In this document: positions 7,647-14,435 of the stretch, one piece after another | Layout of the letters: each line of letters starts with the position of its first letter | Position numbering within the stretch: position 1 is the first letter of the stretch | The notes under the pieces: generated by a model | The model's database searches: none | The model's input: the letters and a program-made list of their open reading frames with translations, nothing else | What the model was told of the DNA's origin: nothing | Position numbers and translations under genes: made by a program | DNA from: a virus | DNA: 22,028 bases | Direction: 5' to 3' (one strand) | Virus record (IMG/VR): IMGVR_UViG_3300030450_004218 | Span: 1 to 22,028 of that record

Positions 7647-7669
7647 TTCAAATTCCTTTCAATAAGGGG

Positions 7670-7698
7670 TTTTCAATTGGAAATAAGTATCATAGTAT
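7670..7698 (+). promoter_or_regulatory. Probable rightward promoter for the replication module
   Basis: TTTTCA (7670-7675), 17 bases, TAGTAT (7693-7698), preceded by AATAAGGGG. The AAGGGG just before the -35 is shared with the promoter cassettes at 20313, 20830 and 13553. It lies between divergent genes and would give a leader of about 35 bases to the nuclease start at 7739. The -10 overlaps the TGATACTTA motif of the possible opposing promoter. Confidence 0.5.
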
Positions 7699-7712
7699 TC
7701 CCTTTCGGTAAA
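7684..7712 (-). promoter_or_regulatory. Possible leftward promoter for HTH-primase
   Basis: On the minus strand TTTACC (7712-7707), 17 bases, TACTTA (7689-7684), with the 9-mer TGATACTTA (7692-7684) that also lies before the small terminase gene. It overlaps the rightward promoter face to face, so the two cannot easily be occupied together. The -10 match is weak. Confidence 0.3.
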
Positions 7713-7738
7713 TAAAAACTTTTAAAGGTATTTGAATA

Positions 7739-8773
7739 ATGTTACATGCAAAATTATCCCCTTCATCTTCCTCCCGTTGGATGGCTTGCCCCGGGTCAGT
7801 TAATATGGCCGGAGAAATTACTAGAGAAGAAAAGCCATCTCCTTATGCAGAGGAAGGAACCAAAGCCCACGATCTTTCAAAGCTAATGTTCGATAACCCA
7901 GACGAAATATGGTTTGAAGGATACGATGATGAGATGCATACTTATGTTCGTGAATATTTTAACTACATAATGACCTATCATACTTCTAAAACAGGGATTT
8001 ATACTGAGGTCACATTAGCTCTCCAAAAATATATTCCTAATAGTTTTGGAACATCCGACAACGTGGTCGTGGATTTACATAATAAGTCTCTTCATGTATT
8101 TGATCTTAAATATGGCAAGGGGGTTAGAGTATCAGCAATAGGAAATCCGCAAGCAAGGATCTACGCTCTTGGCGCATTGCTTGCCTTCGATAAAGAAAAA
8201 CAAATTGAAAAAATTATAATTCATATTTGCCAACCTAGAATAAATCACTTTGAAACAGAAGAACTAACAAAAAAAGAACTTATGAAATTTGCTAAAGAAG
8301 TAAAAATTGCGGCGAAAAAAACACAAGATCCAAATGCCCCTTTAATTCCCGGTGAGACCCAATGCCGATGGTGTAAGGCAAATGCTGAATGTAAAGCTCT
8401 TAAAGATTTCACTTACGAAACTATTAGTGAAGAATTCGAAGACCTCGATATTAAACTTATGCCTTTAAAAGAATTGTCTAAAGTTCTAATGCAAAAGAAA
8501 TTAATAGAAAAATTCTTAAAGGATGTAGAAGATCGAGTTACTGAGATTTTAATTGAAGGGAGTAATGTTCCTGGCTTTCAAATTGGTTTCGGTAGGTCTA
8601 ATAGAAAATGGGATGATAATGCCGAAGAATTTTTAATCGAGAAACTTGGGAAAGACGCTTTTCAAAAAAGTCTAATTACTTTAGCTAAAGCAGAAAAGCT
8701 TTTAGGTAAAGATATTGTAGCGAAATATACTGTAAAGCCACAAGGAAAAATAATCCCAATTCAAAAAACTTAA
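7739..8773 (+). CDS. DUF2800 Cas4/RecB-like Fe-S nuclease
   Basis: This 344-residue protein belongs by motif to the PD-(D/E)XK exonucleases of the DUF2800/Cas4-AddB type. Visible elements are SSSSRWMACPGS with Cys17, AEEGTKAH with His44, GTSD with D107, HVFDLKYGKG with D122-x-K124, and NPQARIYALG with Q138 and Y142. A C-terminal CRWCKANAEC group (C209, C212, C218) with Cys17 gives the four cysteines expected for a 4Fe-4S cluster. All nuclease and cluster residues are present. It is the first rightward gene behind the divergent promoter, and its role is likely end processing during recombination-dependent replication. DUF2800 commonly neighbours DUF2815, a polymerase, VRR-NUC and an SNF2 helicase in phage replication modules, as here. 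Confidence 0.9.
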   Translation: MLHAKLSPSSSSRWMACPGSVNMAGEITREEKPSPYAEEGTKAHDLSKLMFDNPDEIWFEGYDDEMHTYVREYFNYIMTYHTSKTGIYTEVTLALQKYIPNSFGTSDNVVVDLHNKSLHVFDLKYGKGVRVSAIGNPQARIYALGALLAFDKEKQIEKIIIHICQPRINHFETEELTKKELMKFAKEVKIAAKKTQDPNAPLIPGETQCRWCKANAECKALKDFTYETISEEFEDLDIKLMPLKELSKVLMQKKLIEKFLKDVEDRVTEILIEGSNVPGFQIGFGRSNRKWDDNAEEFLIEKLGKDAFQKSLITLAKAEKLLGKDIVAKYTVKPQGKIIPIQKT

Positions 8774-8806
8774 TATATTGGGAATAGTCCAACAGGGGGA
8801 ATAGAT

Positions 8807-9280
8807 ATGACTAATAAAATTGTTGTCTATACAGGCCTGCGATCCGCTTATGCAGATAAAGGTAAAGTGCACTCAGTGTTCTACGAAATAAATAATTTTA
8901 ACGAAGACGACTCAAACCTGCTTGATGTTAAAATAGATTTAGACGACCCTATATTATTTTCTGACGCTTCAGGTATGGTTGTTGGGGGCATATATAAGAT
9001 ACCTGTTGAACCTAGAGAAGAAGGAAAATTTTCTTGGCTCTTTGGTAGGTCAGAAAGAATAGGGCATTGGCCGGACAAAGATAAAATTGCTTCTTGGCAA
9101 GCAGCCACTATGGCTGATCGCATAGCCGTTGTCCAAGAGAAGTCTTTGCTTAAGAAAGATAAAATGGATTACCTTCTCGAGACATTGTTACCGCTTCGAG
9201 AAGAATACTCGAGACTAAAAGGAAACTCTCGCCTTGCTTTTGAGGTAAGGGTATTAGCAGCAATAAGGAGGAGACCCTAA
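8807..9280 (+). CDS. Uncharacterised phage protein (157 aa)
   Basis: I do not recognise this family. The protein is soluble, with a beta-rich N-terminal half (ending near GGIYKIPVEPREEGKFSWLF, about residues 60-79) and a helical, charged C-terminal half (RIAVVQEKSLLKKDKMDYLLE and beyond) ending in RRRP. A purine-rich AGGGGG lies upstream of the ATG, and the next gene starts on its stop codon, so it is translated and coupled. It sits between the DUF2800 nuclease and the SSB gene in a replication operon, which makes a nucleic-acid or replication accessory role reasonable but unproven. Confidence 0.75.
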   Translation: MTNKIVVYTGLRSAYADKGKVHSVFYEINNFNEDDSNLLDVKIDLDDPILFSDASGMVVGGIYKIPVEPREEGKFSWLFGRSERIGHWPDKDKIASWQAATMADRIAVVQEKSLLKKDKMDYLLETLLPLREEYSRLKGNSRLAFEVRVLAAIRRRP

Positions 9281-9420
9281 TGGAAAATTTAACTTACCCA
9301 GAAATTATACGTGAACTTATTCGTTGTGGAAAGTTTACACAAAAGAAGGGAGAAGAGCGATTAGCCGAGATGGCAGAAATTCCTGTCGAAAAAGCACGCG
9401 CGATGCTAAACGATGACTAA
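9280..9420 (+). CDS. Small uncharacterised protein (46 aa)
   Basis: ATG at 9280 overlaps the previous stop (TAATG) and has a strong AAGGAGG 9 bases upstream, which makes this short frame convincing. The product begins MENLTYPEIIRELIRCGKFT and continues with a charged helix ending MLNDD. The two predicted helices could form a small HTH-like domain, but there is no clear signature. It overlaps the next gene by 8 bases. Confidence 0.65.
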   Translation: MENLTYPEIIRELIRCGKFTQKKGEERLAEMAEIPVEKARAMLNDD

Positions 9421-9631
9421 TATAATCGGATTAAAAAAATCGATCTGGCCAATAGAAATGCGGATCAATGGTAAAATTGTGAAGCTGAATTTTGATGGAT
9501 CTGTCGAAGGGGATGTTGAAGAATTCCTAGAACAAGCCGAAAGTTTTAAAGGAGACATCGGTGAAATGGGTGTACCTTTATGGTTAGTGATAAAAATGAT
9601 TCGTGAGGAAATTAACAAAGGAGAAAACTAA
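9413..9631 (+). CDS. Small uncharacterised protein (72 aa)
   Basis: This 72-residue product begins MTNIIGLKKSIWPIEMRING; a strand-rich start is followed by an acidic segment (DGSVEGDVEEFLEQAESF) and a terminal amphipathic helix. It overlaps the gene before it by 8 bases and the gene after it as TAATG, a typical coupled phage cassette. No known domain is recognised. Its start is inside the upstream gene with only weak Shine-Dalgarno character, so translation probably depends on coupling. Confidence 0.6.
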   Translation: MTNIIGLKKSIWPIEMRINGKIVKLNFDGSVEGDVEEFLEQAESFKGDIGEMGVPLWLVIKMIREEINKGEN

Positions 9632-9795
9632 TGCCTGTTCGTGTTGAAGAAAAACCGATGTATAAAGTTGTGATAAAAGATCCTAAAGGCGAAGTGATTC
9701 ACGATATAGAAATTCCAGCCGATCAAATAGATAAAAGCAATTTCACTAGAATTCATAAACTGAAAGCAGTATTAAATATTTTAAGCAAAGCGTAA
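9631..9795 (+). CDS. Small uncharacterised protein (54 aa)
   Basis: ATG at 9631 overlaps the previous stop and follows AAAGGAGA with good spacing. The product starts MPVRVEEKPMYKVVIKDPKG and ends in a basic helix (KLKAVLNILSKA). It may be a short beta-hairpin plus helix; no family is recognised. Confidence 0.65.
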   Translation: MPVRVEEKPMYKVVIKDPKGEVIHDIEIPADQIDKSNFTRIHKLKAVLNILSKA

Positions 9796-9800
9796 AAAAT

Positions 9801-9989
9801 ATGCGAAACAAAGAATATGCCGAAATGAGGGTCACTCGACTTAAAGCTCAACTTAAATGGTTATCAAAAAGCAGGGGACTAGATAATCAAAAAAAGATTA
9901 ATAGTACAAAAGAAGCTTTACGCCGTTGGCTTCGTAAGTTTCCGGACCTTGACTCCGAATTTCTAAAAACCATTACTCGAGTTAAGTAA
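9801..9989 (+). CDS. Small basic uncharacterised protein (62 aa)
   Basis: This Lys/Arg-rich, probably all-helical protein starts MRNKEYAEMRVTRLKAQLKW and ends FLKTITRVK. The ribosome binding site is poor (only A-rich bases before the ATG), but the frame continues the compact cassette with a 5-base gap and fills the space up to the next promoter. It could be a nucleic-acid-binding or coiled-coil protein on charge alone. Nothing more specific can be said. Confidence 0.5.
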   Translation: MRNKEYAEMRVTRLKAQLKWLSKSRGLDNQKKINSTKEALRRWLRKFPDLDSEFLKTITRVK

Positions 9990-9992
9990 TGG

Positions 9993-10021
9993 TTTACATT
10001 TAATATTAATAGTGGTCTAGT
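9993..10021 (+). promoter_or_regulatory. Probable promoter for the SSB-polymerase genes
   Basis: TTTACA (9993-9998), 17 bases, TCTAGT (10016-10021); TAGTAT at 10018-10023 with a 19-base spacer is an alternative. It starts just after the previous gene's stop and is preceded by AATGG, a looser form of the AAGGGG seen in the other promoters. A second GGTTTACA follows at 10027. Confidence 0.45.
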
Positions 10022-10056
10022 ATTGAGGTTTACAATCTTAAAAAGGAAAAATTGAA

Positions 10057-10647
10057 ATGCCTAAACAAATGGAAAATTCTAAAATCCACCTCAAAAATGT
10101 TCGCTTATCCTTTCCATCATTATTCCGTCGGGCACAGTTTAACCCTGGGGAAGAAGGTAAGTATGAAGCTACATTTTTGTTCTCTAAAAAAGACAAAAAG
10201 CTTAAAGCTAAAATCGACAAAGCAATTAAAACTAAAATTGCTGAATCGGGGATTAAGGTTGCTAGTGATAAGCGATGTCTTAAAGACGGAGACGAAGTAG
10301 AATATAACGGTTATGAAGGGATGTGGTCAATTAAAGCTTCTCAGTCCCGCCGACCAACCGTTATAGATCGGGATCGTACACCCATCGCCGAAGAAGATAA
10401 TGTCATATATGCAGGATGTTATGTCAATGCTATTATCGACTTGTGGGTCCAAAATAATTCTTTTGGAAAACGAGTTAACGCTAACCTTTATGGTGTTCAA
10501 TTTGTAAAGGGTGGCGAAGCATTCGGTATGGGCCCTGTTGATGTCACTGACGATTTTGATGATCTTAGTGATGACGAGGAAGATGACGACCTCGACGAGG
10601 AAGATGACGACCTCGACGAGGAAGATGACGACCTCGACGACGATTAA
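10057..10647 (+). CDS. DUF2815 single-stranded DNA-binding protein
   Basis: This 196-residue protein matches the DUF2815 / Enc34-type SSB family: KIHLKNVRLSFPSLFRRAQF (about residues 9-28), GKYEATFLFSKKD (34-46), NGYEGMWSIKAS (84-95), RPTVIDRDRTPI (99-110) and YAGCYVNAIIDLWVQNN...GKRVNANLYGVQF (118-149), an OB-fold pattern. The C-terminus is an extremely acidic tail of about 30 residues including three exact EEDDDLD repeats (174-194). Acidic tails of SSBs normally recruit replication proteins. A lone gene with its own promoter before and a terminator after, it is set up for abundant independent expression, as expected for an SSB. Confidence 0.9.
   Translation: MPKQMENSKIHLKNVRLSFPSLFRRAQFNPGEEGKYEATFLFSKKDKKLKAKIDKAIKTKIAESGIKVASDKRCLKDGDEVEYNGYEGMWSIKASQSRRPTVIDRDRTPIAEEDNVIYAGCYVNAIIDLWVQNNSFGKRVNANLYGVQFVKGGEAFGMGPVDVTDDFDDLSDDEEDDDLDEEDDDLDEEDDDLDDD
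10576..10638 (+). repeat. Three tandem 21-bp repeats in the SSB acidic tail
   Basis: The 21-base unit beginning GAGGAAGATGACGACCTCGA occurs three times without mismatch, at 10576, 10597 and 10618, each encoding EEDDDLD. Identity at synonymous sites points to recent slippage or unequal crossing-over. Confidence 0.95.
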
Positions 10648-10653
10648 TCTTTA

Positions 10654-10690
10654 GGAGGCCAATATTAGTTTATTGGCCTCCATTTCCTTT
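10654..10690 (+). terminator. Rho-independent terminator after the SSB gene
   Basis: GGAGGCCAATA (10654-10664), a 6-base loop and TATTGGCCTCC (10671-10681) form an 11-bp perfect stem, followed by ATTTCCTTTT. It lies 6 bases after the SSB stop. Some read-through to the polymerase gene is expected because no separate promoter is visible before it. Confidence 0.85.
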
Positions 10691-10703
10691 TCCGGTGAAC
10701 CCC

Positions 10704-12479
10704 ATGCAAATGAACGATATAGTTGCCTTCGATATAGAGCTCTTTCCCAATTACTTCCTTCTGTCGATGAAACATGTTAAATCTGGCAAAGTAATATCAT
10801 TTGAACTTAAATCTGGAAAAAGCTCTGTTACCACTCTTGATCGAGATCGGGTTATGAGCCTAATTAAAAAACGAATCTTGGTTGGATACAATTCTAATAA
10901 CTATGATGCCCCGATCCTCAGTCAATACCTCCATGGGGCATCTGTAACCCTTTTGAAGAAATTATCCGACTATATTATTGAAAATTCTAGCCCTGGTTGG
11001 ATGACGATGAAGAACTTTGGGATTGAGCCGATTGATATAAACCATATTGACTTAATAGAACCATCCCCTGCGGTAAAGATAGGTCTAAAGCTTTATGGGG
11101 CGAGGATGCACTCGCAGCGTCTCCAAGATCTTCCGTATCCTCCTAATAGGATCTTAACGAAGAAAGAGATGAAGAAAGTTCTATCATATTGTGAGAACGA
11201 CTTAGACACAACTATTGATCTATTTAAAGAAATGAAGCCCGCCTTAGAACTCAGAGAAAAGATTAGCAGCGAGTATCGATCTAACGTTATGAGCAAATCT
11301 GACGGGCAAATTGCTGAAGCAATTTTTAAATCCAAACTAGGTCAAGTTTCGAAGCCAGGAGAATTTAAAGGTAAAATTAGATATTTACCTCCAGAATATC
11401 TCCGCTTTAAAGACCCCCAACTTAAAGCTATTCAAGAATTTGTAGAAGAACACGAATTCGAACTTGATGGTAAAGGAGCAGTTAAACTTCCCCCAGAATT
11501 GAAAGAGATGAAGATCGAGATTGGCCGCTCTATATATCGGATCGGGATTGGTGGCCTTCACTCATCTGAGAAAGCCCAAATATTAAAACCAACGAAAAAA
11601 CAGAAACTGGTTGATCGCGACGTCACGTCTTATTACCCTATGATTATTATCAATAGAGAGCTCGCACCAAAACACCTTGGCAAACAATTTTTGAAAATCT
11701 ATAATAAAATGTTCGAAGACCGAGCAGCGGCCAAAAGAACCGGAGATAAACTTATAGATGCATCTTTAAAGCTTGCCTTGAACTCTAGTTTTGGAAAGTT
11801 AGGATCCAAATGGTCGTTCCTATATTCCCCTGAACTAATGTTAAACGTGACGTTAACCGGTCAGCTTTGTTTACTATGGCTAATTGAAGTTCTCGAACGA
11901 AATGGTATCCAAGTCATGTCAGCTAATACTGATGGCTTCGTCTCGCTAGTCGACGATATGGAAACCTTTGACAAGATCTGTAGTAAATGGGAGCGCAAAA
12001 CGAAGTTCAATTTAGAAGATACTTATTATAAGGCATTATATTCCCGAGACGTAAATAATTATCTCGCGATTACTATCGACGGTAAAACAAAAGGTAAAGG
12101 AATATTTGCTGAGACTTCGCTACGAAAAAACCCAACTGGCGATATAATTATTAAAGCTGTTATAGATTACTTATTATTAGGAACTCCAATCGAAGAAACA
12201 ATAAACGCATGTGATGATACTCGTAAATTTATTTTTGCTCGTACAGTTAAAGGTGGAGCTGTTTGGAAAGATCAATATCTTGGTCGGGTCGTCCGTTGGA
12301 TTCATTCTACTCAAGGGGAAGCTATAAGGTATGAGAGCAATAACAACCGAGTTCCAAAATCCGATATGGCTTGGGCAATGATGGAAATGTCTGATGTCCC
12401 ACTTCATCTTGATCGAACTCGATATATTGATGAAGCCCGTGACGTACTGGGATCTTTAGGAATTAATTATGGAAGCTAA
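10704..12479 (+). CDS. Family B DNA polymerase with 3'-5' exonuclease
   Basis: The phage replicative polymerase, 591 residues from the ATG at 10704. That start is chosen because GGTGA lies 5 bases upstream; an in-frame GTG at 10695 is the alternative. Exonuclease motifs are FDIELF (D10, E12), GYNSNNYDAP (D68) and YCENDLD (Y162, D166). Polymerase motif A is VDRDVTSYYP (D306), motif B KLALNSSFGKLGS (K356, N360, G364) and motif C SANTDGF (N408, D410). Motif C departs from the usual DTDS, with Asn for the first Asp, but keeps the second. A GIGGLHS segment lies before motif A. It is much shorter than cellular B polymerases, as in compact phage forms, and there is no sign of a terminal-protein region. 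It overlaps the VRR-NUC gene by 11 bases. Confidence 0.93.
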   Translation: MQMNDIVAFDIELFPNYFLLSMKHVKSGKVISFELKSGKSSVTTLDRDRVMSLIKKRILVGYNSNNYDAPILSQYLHGASVTLLKKLSDYIIENSSPGWMTMKNFGIEPIDINHIDLIEPSPAVKIGLKLYGARMHSQRLQDLPYPPNRILTKKEMKKVLSYCENDLDTTIDLFKEMKPALELREKISSEYRSNVMSKSDGQIAEAIFKSKLGQVSKPGEFKGKIRYLPPEYLRFKDPQLKAIQEFVEEHEFELDGKGAVKLPPELKEMKIEIGRSIYRIGIGGLHSSEKAQILKPTKKQKLVDRDVTSYYPMIIINRELAPKHLGKQFLKIYNKMFEDRAAAKRTGDKLIDASLKLALNSSFGKLGSKWSFLYSPELMLNVTLTGQLCLLWLIEVLERNGIQVMSANTDGFVSLVDDMETFDKICSKWERKTKFNLEDTYYKALYSRDVNNYLAITIDGKTKGKGIFAETSLRKNPTGDIIIKAVIDYLLLGTPIEETINACDDTRKFIFARTVKGGAVWKDQYLGRVVRWIHSTQGEAIRYESNNNRVPKSDMAWAMMEMSDVPLHLDRTRYIDEARDVLGSLGINYGS

Positions 12480-12750
12480 TATAGAAAAACAACTTATAAA
12501 GTCTATTAAAAAAATGAAAGGAAGATGCATTAAGTTAAACCCCCTTTGGAATATAGGTATTCCAGATCGTATGATATTGCTTCCTAAATCTAAGATTTAT
12601 TTTATTGAGTTAAAAGATAGGAGCAAAGTATCTAAAGCCCAAAAGGTTTGGATTTCATGGTTATTAAATGCTGGCTTCGATACTCGAATAATAAGAGGGC
12701 GAACAGAATTAAAAGCTTTTCTAAAGGAAATAGAAGATGAATCCAATTGA
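12469..12750 (+). CDS. VRR-NUC domain nuclease
   Basis: This 93-residue stand-alone VRR-NUC protein belongs to a PD-(D/E)XK family cutting branched DNA. Motifs are IEKQLIKSIKKMKG with an N-terminal Glu, NIGIPDRMILLP (G30, P32, D33), FIELKDRSKVSKAQ (E47, K49, Q58) and WLLNAGFDTRII. These match the family's 'G-x-PD ... ElK ... lsxxQ ... l-x-x-G' pattern with all catalytic residues kept. The length is typical of phage stand-alone forms. It probably resolves junctions or flaps made during replication and packaging. It overlaps the polymerase before and the next gene after (14 bases), so it is part of one translational chain. Confidence 0.9.
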   Translation: MEANIEKQLIKSIKKMKGRCIKLNPLWNIGIPDRMILLPKSKIYFIELKDRSKVSKAQKVWISWLLNAGFDTRIIRGRTELKAFLKEIEDESN

Positions 12751-13546
12751 TCAAATAACAAAAACTTTTTTACAAACAGCTAGGCCTGTCCATACAGAAA
12801 AGTGGCAAGGAGTAGATATCAAGGATCGTCCCGAAGCAGAAATGATGGAACAATTATTTGCAACTCTTCGCATGCCAGTACCGACTGAACTCAGTGAACT
12901 TCGTGAACTTTGCCAGCCAAACCTGCCATGGGCTGATGATCACTTCGAACAGGAACGAGTCAGTGGCGAACCGATCAACCCTGGTAAGACTTGGGAATAT
13001 TGGCCTTGGGCAAGTTCGGCAAATAAGTTTAGAGATAAAGACGAACAATTCAATCATTCTTATGCCGAACGTTATTGGCCAAAGTTTGCAGGGCTTACTA
13101 AGGATGGGCATTTGCATGAAAAAAATAATTCCTCAAAAAGTAGCAATTGGAAACCGCCAATAGTAATCAATGGGATCAGGGAACCATATGGCGATCTTAA
13201 CGACGTAGTATCACTCCTGATTCGAGAGCCACATACTCGGCAAGCTTATTTACCTATATTTTTTCCCGAGGATACAGGGGTAGTTCATGGGGGCCGAGTA
13301 CCGTGTTCACTAGGTTACCATTTTATTCAACGAGAAACTTATCTTCATATTATTTACCAACTTCGATCTTGTGATATCGTTCGACATATGAGAGATGATA
13401 TTTATCTGACCTGCCGTCTCCTCCTTTGGGTCCTTGATAAATTGAAGATCGAATATCCATGGATGCAACCTGGCTTCCTCGATATGCAAATGACTTCGTT
13501 GCATTGCTTTACAAACGATTTTAGAAAAATGAAAAATAATTTTTAA
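12737..13546 (+). CDS. Thymidylate-synthase-family enzyme, probably dCMP-specific (hydroxymethylase-like)
   Basis: This 269-residue protein has the thymidylate synthase fold signature: FNHSYAERYWPKFAG (about 105-119, the YG-x-x-W region), PYGDLNDVVSLLIREPHTRQ (150-169, with R168 of the phosphate-binding pair), RVPCSLGYHFIQRE (catalytic Cys190), LRSCDIVRHMRDDIY (R210, S211, D213) and SLHCFTND (His256, with Phe at the usual Tyr position). In RSxD-x6-7-FN, the Asn that selects dUMP is Asp221 here. The same exchange occurs in T4 dCMP hydroxymethylase and favours cytosine. The enzyme therefore probably methylates or hydroxymethylates dCMP with methylene-tetrahydrofolate. The N-terminus is divergent. 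It sits in a nucleotide-metabolism block; the exact reaction is unproven. Confidence 0.75.
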   Translation: MNPIDQITKTFLQTARPVHTEKWQGVDIKDRPEAEMMEQLFATLRMPVPTELSELRELCQPNLPWADDHFEQERVSGEPINPGKTWEYWPWASSANKFRDKDEQFNHSYAERYWPKFAGLTKDGHLHEKNNSSKSSNWKPPIVINGIREPYGDLNDVVSLLIREPHTRQAYLPIFFPEDTGVVHGGRVPCSLGYHFIQRETYLHIIYQLRSCDIVRHMRDDIYLTCRLLLWVLDKLKIEYPWMQPGFLDMQMTSLHCFTNDFRKMKNNF

Positions 13547-13552
13547 AGGGGG

Positions 13553-13581
13553 TTTACTTATTTTGAGTTAGGGCTCAATAT
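13553..13581 (+). promoter_or_regulatory. Promoter before the DUF932-like gene
   Basis: TTTACT (13553-13558), 17 bases, CAATAT (13576-13581), preceded by AAAGGGGG. Exactly 6 bases after the -10 comes ATCATCAAC, the same element at the same distance as in the promoter copies at 20313 and 21395. This makes it a member of one phage promoter family. Confidence 0.65.
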
Positions 13582-13616
13582 CTTGAAATCATCAACATTT
13601 AGAACGGAGTTAAAAC

Positions 13617-14363
13617 ATGACCTTTATATATAACCCTAAAAACGAAGCCCTTCTCAATCGCGACCAGTTGTCCAAGGTGGTCACTCCGGATCCTCTTGGC
13701 CGCTTCCACCGCCCAGTCGATTACGCTGACTTCATTGTTATGATCGACGGCAAACTAGCCGACCATGAAATCGAAATCGTCGATGAGCAGTTCGCTGTCA
13801 AACACGACGGTTCGCAATTTTTCGGTCTAATGGAAGTCACTACTCCACAAACCGAAAACCTTGATTGGTCGATGAAGATCGGCGTTCGTGGTTCTCACGA
13901 CGGTCGCGTCTCCCGAGGCATTACTTTCGGTTCGAATGTCCTCGTATGTTCTAACCTTTGCTTCCACGGCGATCTCGGCGTCTTTCGTACTCGCCAGACC
14001 TTAAATGTCATGGACCGCCTTCCGCCGATGATCGATGAAGCAATTGCAAAGATCCCTCACATGGCCCAAGAAAACGTGGTTCGCTTCGACAGTTTCCGCA
14101 CAACCCAGATGACCGAAAAGGACGGCAACCACGCCCTCGTTCACATGCACCGCGAAGGCATCCTCTCGGCCAACCAGCTCAGCACGGCGATCGACGAATG
14201 GGTCGAGCCCCGCCACGAAGAGCACAACGAAGACGGCGCTACTTTATGGCGTCTGTTCAACTCCGCCACCGAAGCCATCAAACCGGCCACCGGCGGTAAC
14301 ATGGCCACGCTGCAAGATCGGTCCCGTCGCATCAGCGACTTCGCTGATCGGCTGGCCGCTTAA
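13617..14363 (+). CDS. DUF932-like phage protein
   Basis: This 248-residue soluble protein has a central KIGVRGSHDGRVSRGITFGSNVLVCSNLCF-type segment (about residues 84-113) in which 'SHDGxxxxxxxxGxxVxVCxNLxF' resembles the DUF932 family, and a helical C-terminal half. DUF932 proteins are frequent in phages and plasmids near replication genes, but their biochemical function is not established. It has its own promoter and a strong hairpin after the stop, so it can be expressed separately and probably highly. Its base composition is clearly more GC-rich, with C-ending codons, than adjacent genes, suggesting either expression-tuned codons or separate acquisition. A GGAG precedes the ATG. Confidence 0.65.
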   Translation: MTFIYNPKNEALLNRDQLSKVVTPDPLGRFHRPVDYADFIVMIDGKLADHEIEIVDEQFAVKHDGSQFFGLMEVTTPQTENLDWSMKIGVRGSHDGRVSRGITFGSNVLVCSNLCFHGDLGVFRTRQTLNVMDRLPPMIDEAIAKIPHMAQENVVRFDSFRTTQMTEKDGNHALVHMHREGILSANQLSTAIDEWVEPRHEEHNEDGATLWRLFNSATEAIKPATGGNMATLQDRSRRISDFADRLAA

Positions 14364-14367
14364 TCAT

Positions 14368-14401
14368 CTGATGAGCCGGTCCTAAAAGACCGGCTCATCA
14401 G
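14368..14401 (+). terminator. Strong hairpin after the DUF932-like gene
   Basis: CTGATGAGCCGGTC (14368-14381), a 6-base loop CTAAAA and GACCGGCTCATCAG (14388-14401) make a perfect 14-bp stem 4 bases after the stop. It lacks a run of U's (ACCTTAAT follows), so it may be an mRNA 3' end stabiliser or partial terminator rather than a classical terminator. Confidence 0.65.
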
Positions 14402-14435
14402 ACCTTAATATTAAACCCTAAAAGGAGATAAAATC

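Noticed and set aside
10027-10056. Second TTTACA just before the SSB gene as another promoter
   Set aside because: The -10 position would fall on the ribosome site and start codon, so no useful transcript would result.
14001-14332. Leftward frames opposite the DUF932-like gene
   Set aside because: They arise from the GC-rich codon pattern of the real gene and have no ribosome sites or motifs.
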